Source: an uncultured Collinsella sp.
Lineage (GTDB): Bacteria > Actinomycetota > Coriobacteriia > Coriobacteriales > Coriobacteriaceae
NCBI GenBank assembly: GCA_905197385.1
Contig: CAJJYO010000115.1
Span: 1 to 5,493, forward strand
Reading direction: 5' to 3'
Length of the DNA stretch: 5,493 bases
Position 1 is the stretch's first letter; every line of letters starts with the position of its first letter. This document shows, in pieces, positions 1-5,493 of this stretch. The notes below the pieces were generated by a model. That model was not told the origin of the DNA and ran no database searches. It saw only the letters and a program-made list of their open reading frames with translations. Made by a program: the position numbers and the translations under genes.

Positions 1-386
1 AAGAGCGGCAGCAGGTAAGGGCTGCGCTGGCGCAGGTGGGCATGCTCTTTGAGCTCGCTGCCGTCTTTGGACGCGGCATTAAGCCAGAGCGTGGCTACGA
101 GGTCGCGGGCGTGCTTGCCGGCGGTCTTGTGATCCGCGCGGTCACCCGCGCGCTCGTCAAGCAGACGCCGCATATTGGGTTTGCCGTCAAGGCGCTCACT
201 GCTGCCGCGGGCACCTATGGCATGGGCCGTGCGCTCGTTTCGCTCTACGAGCGCGATGTCGACTACAGCCGTGCCAACGAGGTGGTCACTGCCACGTTCT
301 CCCGCGTTCGCGATCTGGTGACCACGGTCGCGGGCGCTACCCGTCCTATGGCGTCCTACCAGGACGCATCCGATCTCGCAGCTTAG
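1..386 (+). CDS. C-terminal part of a DUF697-like membrane-associated protein (5' end outside window)
   Basis: The reading frame is open to the left edge (first full codon at position 3) and stops with TAG at 384-386, giving 127 visible residues. A GTG at 36 and an ATG at 42 exist, but neither has a convincing Shine-Dalgarno and the protein pattern continues upstream, so I read this as a 5'-truncated gene. The visible part has two weakly hydrophobic, Gly/Ala-rich segments (about VAGVLAGGLVIRAVTRALV, then FAVKALTAAAGTYGMGRALV), with a proline between them and then a Tyr-Glu-Arg stretch. This resembles the C-terminal DUF697 domain, in which conserved Gly, Arg and Thr-x-x-x-Gly residues sit around two short hydrophobic helices, often behind a GTPase domain. 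Any GTPase part would lie outside the window. The last 35 residues are polar and have no motif I recognise. The stop lies 10 nt before the start of the radical SAM gene, so co-transcription is likely. The family call rests on pattern memory; the function is unknown. Confidence 0.6.
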   Translation, partial: ERQQVRAALAQVGMLFELAAVFGRGIKPERGYEVAGVLAGGLVIRAVTRALVKQTPHIGFAVKALTAAAGTYGMGRALVSLYERDVDYSRANEVVTATFSRVRDLVTTVAGATRPMASYQDASDLAA

Positions 387-389
387 GGG
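385..389 (+). promoter_or_regulatory. Shine-Dalgarno AGGGG that supports the TTG start of the radical SAM gene
   Basis: AGGGG lies 7 nt before the TTG at 397. Its first two bases are also the last two of the upstream TAG stop (384-386), so a ribosome ending the DUF697-like gene stands on this site. That arrangement fits translational coupling. No in-frame ATG or GTG lies between here and the conserved N-terminal region of the protein, which makes TTG the best start. Confidence 0.65.
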
Positions 390-396
390 TTTTCCG

Positions 397-2274
397 TTGC
401 GCGTTGCATACCAAGACTGTTTTCATTTAATTGAGCCGCTGCTCGCCAAGGTCGAGAAACCGAGCCGCTATATCGATCACGAGTGGGGCACGCTTTCCAA
501 GGCCGATGCCGACTACCGTTGCTGCCTGATCTACCCGGATGTGTACGAGGTCGGTCTGCCCAACCAGGGCATCGCCATCCTCTACAACATCCTTAACCAG
601 GCCGAGGGCATCTCCTGCGAGCGCGGCTATGTGCCGTGGCCCGATATGGGTGACGCCATGCGCGAGGCAGGCATTCCGCTGCTCTCGCTCGAGGGTGCAG
701 CGCCGGTTGCTTCGTTTGATATCGTCGGCCTGCATGTGCCGCACGAGATGGCGGTAACGAACTTCCTCGAGGCACTCGACCTCGCTGGTATTCCGCTGTT
801 AGCGGCTGACCGCACCGAGGACGACCCCATTATCATCGCCGGCGGCCCCTCGGTGTACAACCCCGAGCCGTACGCGGCCTTCTTCGATGCCATCCTCATC
901 GGCGAGGGCGAGGAATCGCTGCTCGAGACCTGCCAGTTGCATCGCCGTCTGCGTGACGAAGGAGTCCCGCGCGCGCAGATTGTCGAGCAGCTTGCATCCA
1001 TTGCCGGCAACTACGTGCCGTCGCTCTATGAGGTTTGTCACGACGAGCCCTGCTCGCCGCATGGCTACACCGTGTCGCGTGAGGGCAAGGATGCGCCGAC
1101 CGTGGTCTACAAGCGCGTCGTCGAGGATTTCGGCGCCACGAATCCGCTGTCGCAGTCGTGTGTACCCTATGCGCAGCTGGTTCACGACCGCCTGTCTATC
1201 GAGATCCTGCGCGGCTGCGCCCGCGGCTGTCGGTTTTGTCAGGCCGGCATGACGTATCGCCCGGTGCGCGAGCGCTCGGCCGACCAGATCGTCTCGTCGG
1301 TGATTCAGGGTCTGGAAAAGACCGGCTATGACGAGGTGTCGCTGACCTCGCTCTCCACGACCGACCACTCCTGCATTCGCGACGTGCTCGGCAGGCTCAA
1401 CCGCCGCCTGGAGGATACGGGTATTCGCGTGTCTATTCCGTCGCAGCGCCTGGATTCGTTTGGCGTAGATATGGCCGAGTCGGTCGCCGGCGAAAAGAAG
1501 GGCGGCTTGACGTTCGCGCCCGAGGCCGGCAGCCAGCGCATGCGCGATATCATTAACAAGAACGTGACCGAGGAGGACCTGGACCGTGCGGCCAAGGCGG
1601 CCTTCGAGGCCGGTTGGAACCGCATGAAGCTCTACTTTATGATGGGCCTTCCCGGCGAGCGCGATGAGGACATCGTGGCCATCGCCAATCTGGCCGATCA
1701 CGTGCTGGAACTCGGTCGTTCCGTGGTGCCCAAGGCTCGTCGCGGCTCGATCTCGGTGTCGATCTCGGTTTCGGTCTTTATCCCCAAGGCTGCCACGCCG
1801 TTCCAGTGGTGCCCGCAGCTCGACTACGACGACGTCAAGCGTCGCCAGAAGCTGCTTATCACGAGCGTTCGCAACCGTGCCGTCCGCGTGCATTACCACG
1901 ATGCCGAGACCTCGCTCATCGAGGCCGCGCTGTCCCGCGCCGGTCGTGACATGACGCCCGTCATCATCGATGCTTGGCGCTCGGGCTCTCGCTTTGACGC
2001 CTGGGTAGAGCATTTCTCGCTCGATAACTGGAAGGAAGCTGCTGCCAAAAACGGCATCGACCTCAATGAGCTCGTGCACCTGCCCTACGAGTTGGACTGG
2101 CGCCTGCCGTGGGAGCATGTGAGCCCTGGCTGTACGCGTGGCTTCCTCGAGCGCGAGTACCGTCGCTCGCTCGAGGGCGTTACGACTCCCGACTGCACCC
2201 GCACGTCGTGCACCGGCTGCGGAATCTGCCCCACGCTCCACGCCAAGAATGTATTGATGGGTGATCGCGCATGA
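397..2274 (+). CDS. B12-binding-type radical SAM protein, TIGR03960 family
   Basis: A 625-residue protein in two parts. Residues about 1-235 form a cobalamin-binding-like Rossmann domain: the family opening LLAKVEKPSRYI, then PDVYEVGLPNQG, and GGPSVYNPEP from G149 to about 158, followed by GEGEE at 169-173. I see no classical DxHxxG B12 ligand motif, so cobalamin binding is uncertain. Residues about 260-490 form the radical SAM core: CARGCRFC gives the CxxxCxxC ligands C274, C278 and C281 for the 4Fe-4S cluster that cleaves S-adenosylmethionine. Further core motifs are FAPEAGSQRMR, MKLYFMMGLPGE (410-421) and FIPKAATPFQW (461-471). The C-terminus carries a cysteine group, C600, C605, C608 and C611, ending CGIC, usual for this family as I know it. 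The start is TTG with a good Shine-Dalgarno. The gene overlaps the DUF2344 gene by 4 nt, the standard partner arrangement. The family assignment is firm; the substrate is not known to me. Its position before ribosomal genes suggests, but does not prove, an RNA-linked target. Confidence 0.93.
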   Translation: MRVAYQDCFHLIEPLLAKVEKPSRYIDHEWGTLSKADADYRCCLIYPDVYEVGLPNQGIAILYNILNQAEGISCERGYVPWPDMGDAMREAGIPLLSLEGAAPVASFDIVGLHVPHEMAVTNFLEALDLAGIPLLAADRTEDDPIIIAGGPSVYNPEPYAAFFDAILIGEGEESLLETCQLHRRLRDEGVPRAQIVEQLASIAGNYVPSLYEVCHDEPCSPHGYTVSREGKDAPTVVYKRVVEDFGATNPLSQSCVPYAQLVHDRLSIEILRGCARGCRFCQAGMTYRPVRERSADQIVSSVIQGLEKTGYDEVSLTSLSTTDHSCIRDVLGRLNRRLEDTGIRVSIPSQRLDSFGVDMAESVAGEKKGGLTFAPEAGSQRMRDIINKNVTEEDLDRAAKAAFEAGWNRMKLYFMMGLPGERDEDIVAIANLADHVLELGRSVVPKARRGSISVSISVSVFIPKAATPFQWCPQLDYDDVKRRQKLLITSVRNRAVRVHYHDAETSLIEAALSRAGRDMTPVIIDAWRSGSRFDAWVEHFSLDNWKEAAAKNGIDLNELVHLPYELDWRLPWEHVSPGCTRGFLEREYRRSLEGVTTPDCTRTSCTGCGICPTLHAKNVLMGDRA

Positions 2275-3083
2275 GTGAGCGCCTGACCGACAACCCCTCG
2301 CTCTTTAGGCTTCGTGTTCGCTATGGCAAGCGCGATCGCCTTAAGTACCTGGGCCATCTCGAAGTGATCCATACCATTGAGCGCATCGTGCGCCGTGCGG
2401 GACTTCCCTATGCCGTCACGCAGGGCTTCTCTCCGCACATGCGCGTGGGCTTCTCTTCGGCGCTACCGGTTGGTACGTCGTCGACCTGCGAGTGGTATGA
2501 CCTGTTTATGACCGAGTTCGTGGCGCTCGACGAGGCGTTTGGGCGCCTGGCTGCGGCGTCTCCGGCCGATCTGGCGCCCATCGAGGCGGCGTACATCGAC
2601 GTGCGCACGCCGGCGTTGACGGCGCAGCTCACGCGCCTGTCGTATCGCATCGACCTGCACTTGGATCCCGAGGCGCCCGCAAGCGCCGATGAGGTACGTC
2701 GTGCGATCGACACGCTGCGCGCGGACCATGGCATCGACTACGCGCGTGGCAAAAAGAGCAAGCGCTTGGATTTGGATCACACACTCGTGGGCTATGAGCT
2801 CACGGCGGGGGAGCGTCCGGACCATTTGGTGCTCATGCTCGACACCCATGCCGACAACGAGGGCTCCATGCGTCCGGAAATTTTGCTTTCCGCTGCTGAT
2901 GTTTTGTTGCAGGGCTTGACCCCGGGCGTGGATGCACCTATTGTTTCCACCGGTATGCAAGACCTCGTGACCATCTGCTCCTACGATGTCGAGCGTCAGA
3001 ATCAAGCATGCGAGGACGACGAGGGCCGACTCGTCAGCCCCATACCTGTGCGAACTTGTGGATTTGCTCCACATACTCGTTGA
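2271..3083 (+). CDS. DUF2344 / TIGR03936 radical SAM-linked protein
   Basis: A 270-residue soluble protein with the DUF2344 pattern at its N-terminus: RVRYGKRDRLKYLGHLE (residues 15-31, with the conserved YLGHLE), QGFSPHMRVGF (51-61) and ALPVGTSS (64-71). These match the family's usual order of a (K/R)Y(L/I)(G/S)H segment, GF(N/S)P and LPVG. It is always or nearly always found beside, or fused to, the TIGR03960 radical SAM protein; here the two are separate and joined by ATGA (2271-2274), so translation is probably coupled. A weak GATGGG at 2256-2261 may help initiation. The middle and C-terminal parts (about 120-270) are less conserved. The last codons also hold an inverted repeat, and the stop codon TGA lies in the -35 box of the rplU promoter. 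This may explain the poorly structured, family-unlike tail (about residues 245-270). It has no catalytic motif I recognise; a partner or substrate-recognition role for the radical SAM enzyme is inference. Confidence 0.9.
   Translation: MSERLTDNPSLFRLRVRYGKRDRLKYLGHLEVIHTIERIVRRAGLPYAVTQGFSPHMRVGFSSALPVGTSSTCEWYDLFMTEFVALDEAFGRLAAASPADLAPIEAAYIDVRTPALTAQLTRLSYRIDLHLDPEAPASADEVRRAIDTLRADHGIDYARGKKSKRLDLDHTLVGYELTAGERPDHLVLMLDTHADNEGSMRPEILLSAADVLLQGLTPGVDAPIVSTGMQDLVTICSYDVERQNQACEDDEGRLVSPIPVRTCGFAPHTR
3057..3073. repeat. 6-bp perfect inverted repeat upstream of the rplU promoter
   Basis: TGTGGA (3057-3062) and TCCACA (3068-3073) are perfect inverted copies around a 5-nt spacer. The repeat lies in the last codons of the DUF2344 gene and ends 6 nt before the -35 hexamer. 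No T-run follows, so it is not an intrinsic terminator. The position would suit a protein binding site, but a 6-bp repeat can occur by chance. Confidence 0.35.
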
Positions 3084-3108
3084 CGGGGGTATTTTCGCCT
3101 GCTACTAT
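3080..3108 (+). promoter_or_regulatory. Predicted sigma-70-type promoter for rplU-rpmA
   Basis: The -35 box TTGACG is at 3080-3085 (5 of 6 consensus bases) and the -10 box TACTAT at 3103-3108, with an ideal 17-nt spacer. A TG at 3100-3101, one base before the -10, makes it an extended -10 promoter. The -10 fits the actinobacterial TAnnnT pattern. Transcription should begin near 3115, leaving a leader of about 36 nt before the rplU ATG. The local sequence is AT-richer than its surroundings. A second candidate -10, TATATT at 3106-3111, has a poorer 20-nt spacer. The -35 box contains the stop codon of the upstream gene. Confidence 0.75.
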
Positions 3109-3135
3109 ATTCGGCTGTTGCACTAACTGATGCAT

Positions 3136-3141
3136 GAAGGG
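3136..3141 (+). promoter_or_regulatory. Shine-Dalgarno of rplU (decides the start)
   Basis: GAAGGG stands 9 nt before the ATG at 3151. A more upstream in-frame ATG at 3130 would add seven residues (MHEGQVN) but would place this site inside the coding region and lacks a Shine-Dalgarno of its own. L21 proteins normally begin MYAI/MYAV, which matches the ATG at 3151. Confidence 0.7.
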
Positions 3142-3150
3142 CAAGTAAAC

Positions 3151-3525
3151 ATGTACGCAATCGTTAACACGGGCGGCAAGCAGTACAAGGTCGCCACCGA
3201 CGATGTCATCACCGTCGAGAAGATCGAGGGCAATGAGGGCGACAAGGTCACCCTGCCGGTCATCTTCCTCAACGATGGTAAGAAGATCGTCACCGATCCC
3301 GACAAGCTGGCCAAGGCCAAGGTTACCGCTCAGATCGTTGAGCAGTTCAAGGGCGAGAAGCAGCTGGTCTTCAAGTTCCACAAGCGCAAGCGCTATCGTC
3401 GTCTGAAGGGTCACCGTCAGCAGCTCACCAAGCTGAAGATTGTGAAGGTCCAGGCTACGTCCCGCGCCAAGAAGGCTGTCAAGGCAGAGGCCGAGGCTGT
3501 TGCCGAGGCTCCCGTCGCCGAGTAG
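3151..3525 (+). CDS. rplU: 50S ribosomal protein L21 (bL21)
   Basis: A 124-residue protein of the large ribosomal subunit that binds 23S rRNA. It opens MYAIVNTGGKQYKV, the classic L21 start. The family signature is present near residues 74-97: FKFHKRKRYRRLKGHRQ followed by TKLKI. The E. coli protein has about 103 residues; the extra length here is a Lys/Ala/Glu-rich tail from about residue 104 to 124, likely flexible and exposed. I chose 3151 over the in-frame ATG at 3130 because of the family start and the GAAGGG site. The gene is first in the transcript from the promoter at 3080-3108, and rpmA follows after 33 nt. No ysxB/prp gene lies between rplU and rpmA, unlike the Firmicutes order. The leader is too short for a structured L21 autoregulatory leader, and I see none. 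Confidence 0.97.
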   Translation: MYAIVNTGGKQYKVATDDVITVEKIEGNEGDKVTLPVIFLNDGKKIVTDPDKLAKAKVTAQIVEQFKGEKQLVFKFHKRKRYRRLKGHRQQLTKLKIVKVQATSRAKKAVKAEAEAVAEAPVAE

Positions 3526-3558
3526 ATTACACTCGTAACGAAAGAGTAGGTATACACA

Positions 3559-3816
3559 ATGGCACACAAAAAAGGACTCGGTTCCTCCCGTAATGGCCGT
3601 GACTCCCGCGGTCAGCGCCTTGGCACGAAGCGCTTCGCCGGCCAGACGGTAACCACGGGCACGATTCTCGTCCGTCAGCACGGCACGCACATCCACCCGG
3701 GTGAGAACGTTGGCCGTGGCAAGGACGACACGCTGTTCGCGCTGGTCGACGGTACCGTTGAGTTCCACAAGGGTATCAAGCACAGGGTCAGCGTACGCCC
3801 GCTCGCGAACGCGTAA
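3559..3816 (+). CDS. rpmA: 50S ribosomal protein L27 (bL27)
   Basis: An 85-residue protein of the large subunit whose N-terminal tail reaches toward the peptidyl transferase centre. The start [16 protein letters not shown] is the standard L27 start, and the [10 protein letters not shown] and [17 protein letters not shown] segments carry the family signature (usually RQRGT; here His replaces the second Arg). The protein begins directly with the conserved AHKK segment, without the cleavable extension seen in Firmicutes, which agrees with the absence of the Prp protease gene next to it. A GAGTAGG stretch at 3544-3550, 8 nt before the ATG, serves as a moderate Shine-Dalgarno. It is very probably co-transcribed with rplU, and a strong terminator follows 25 nt after its stop. 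Confidence 0.97.
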   Translation: MAHKKGLGSSRNGRDSRGQRLGTKRFAGQTVTTGTILVRQHGTHIHPGENVGRGKDDTLFALVDGTVEFHKGIKHRVSVRPLANA

Positions 3817-3841
3817 TTCACCCTTCATAGAGCACATATGT

Positions 3842-3885
3842 GGGAGGCACTTGAGTTTTAGGATTCAAGGGTCTCCCTCTTTTTT
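3842..3885 (+). terminator. Rho-independent terminator after rpmA
   Basis: The left arm 3842-3856 pairs with the right arm 3863-3877 around a 6-nt loop (TTTAGG). Outer stem: GGGAGGC with GTCTCCC (7 pairs, one G-T). Then one A/G mismatch (3849/3870), then CTTGAGT with ATTCAAG (7 pairs, one G-T). The T-rich tract TCTTTTTT follows at once (3878-3885). This is a strong intrinsic terminator in the + direction. It ends 2 nt before the AGGAGG of obg (3888-3893), so it either separates obg from the ribosomal protein transcript or lets a fraction through. Confidence 0.9.
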
Positions 3886-3887
3886 GT

Positions 3888-5371
<1,484 letters not shown>

Positions 5372-5374
5372 GCC

Positions 5375-5493
5375 ATGTCGTTGCGCGGTGGAATCGGTTT
5401 GCCCGAGCTTCCTCTAGAGGACGGGCAGGAGTTTAGGCTCGGCATTATGGGTGGCACCTTTGATCCCATCCATTACGGGCACTTGGTTACCGC
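5375..5493 (+). CDS. nadD: Nicotinate-nucleotide adenylyltransferase, N-terminal part (3' end outside window)
   Basis: The enzyme joins an adenylyl group from ATP to nicotinate mononucleotide to give deamido-NAD, a step in NAD synthesis in the cytosol. Only 39 full codons are visible. They include [15 protein letters not shown] at residues 23-37, with the nucleotidyltransferase HxGH motif as H33-Y-G-H36 and the GGTFDP phosphate-binding loop. That motif is shared with related enzymes such as CoaD, but [11 protein letters not shown] together with the position after obg favours NadD. The ATG start is 3 nt after the obg stop, with GGAGGG at 5359-5364, inside the last obg codons, 10 nt upstream. 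This start gives an extension of about 20 residues before the conserved core, which usually begins within a few residues of the start in NadD; a later TTG at 5399 is an alternative. The close spacing suggests an obg-nadD operon. Confidence 0.9.
   Translation, partial: MSLRGGIGLPELPLEDGQEFRLGIMGGTFDPIHYGHLVT

Noticed and set aside
36..386. GTG at 36 as a true start of the first gene
   Set aside because: No ribosome binding site at proper distance, and the frame stays open with plausible coding sequence to the left edge.
799..2241. 480-codon open frame on the minus strand opposite the radical SAM gene
   Set aside because: It mirrors the G/C-ending codons of the strongly supported + strand gene, has no family-like motif, and its product is rich in Arg, Ala, Gly and His as expected of a shadow frame.
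3057..3073. Inverted repeat at the end of the DUF2344 gene as a terminator
   Set aside because: Short stem and no T-tract after it, so not an intrinsic terminator; kept only as a possible binding site.
3134..3148. Four-codon leader ORF (MKGK, stop) just before rplU
   Set aside because: No Shine-Dalgarno, and it contains the rplU ribosome binding site itself. Likely chance.
3130..3150. ATG at 3130 as the rplU start
   Set aside because: It would add MHEGQVN before the canonical MYAIV start and place the Shine-Dalgarno inside the gene.
3034..3837. 267-codon minus-strand open frame across rplU and rpmA
   Set aside because: It runs through two certain ribosomal protein genes and the promoter between genes; its Leu-rich composition comes from reversed Lys/Gln/Glu codons.
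3833..3842. 10-bp palindrome CACATATGTG between rpmA and the terminator
   Set aside because: It does not extend beyond 10 bp, has no associated promoter, and such palindromes arise by chance.
3820..3872. Possible antiterminator pairing ACCCTT (3820-3825) with AAGGGT (3867-3872)
   Set aside because: Only six pairs across a 41-nt loop against a 14-pair terminator stem; too weak to claim a riboswitch or antiterminator.

Overview
This is a GC-rich bacterial chromosomal window, coding on the + strand only, with densely packed housekeeping genes. The order is: end of a DUF697-like gene, B12-binding-type radical SAM protein (TIGR03960 type), DUF2344 partner (TIGR03936 type), rplU, rpmA, obg, start of nadD. 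That order, the G/C-ending codons, the TTG starts and the long acidic tail on Obg suggest an actinobacterium of the Coriobacteriia, perhaps a Collinsella relative. The taxonomic placement is an inference from gene order and protein style, not a database result.

Layout. Positions 1-386 hold the 3' end of a gene that begins outside the window; its stop codon lies inside the ribosome binding site of the next gene. Positions 397-3083 hold the radical SAM protein and its partner, joined by an ATGA overlap, so these genes look like one translationally coupled unit. A good sigma-70-type promoter (TTGACG, 17 nt, extended -10 TACTAT) sits exactly at the 3' end of the DUF2344 gene, and the stop codon of that gene is part of the -35 box. 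It should drive rplU and rpmA (3151-3816). A strong Rho-independent terminator (3842-3885) follows rpmA and ends just before the Shine-Dalgarno of obg (3902-5371). After obg comes nadD, 3 nt downstream and cut by the right edge. No gene-free stretch exceeds 300 bases; the longest is the 85-nt rpmA-obg gap.

How the genes work together. L21 and L27 are large-subunit proteins, and Obg is the GTPase that acts on 50S assembly, so the centre of the window is a ribosome-biogenesis block. NadD makes NAD precursors and is a common neighbour of obg. The role of the radical SAM/DUF2344 pair is not established as far as I know; its place next to ribosomal genes makes an RNA or ribosome-linked role a reasonable guess only. 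The gene for RNase G often found between this pair and rplU is absent, as is the Prp protease gene (ysxB) found between rplU and rpmA in Firmicutes; the latter fits an L27 without a cleavable N-terminal extension.

I see no mobile element, CRISPR array, tRNA, rRNA or defence system. The most interesting points are regulatory (the promoter inside the gene end, and the terminator against the obg ribosome binding site) and the uncharacterised radical SAM pair. The window does not show a clearly new system.
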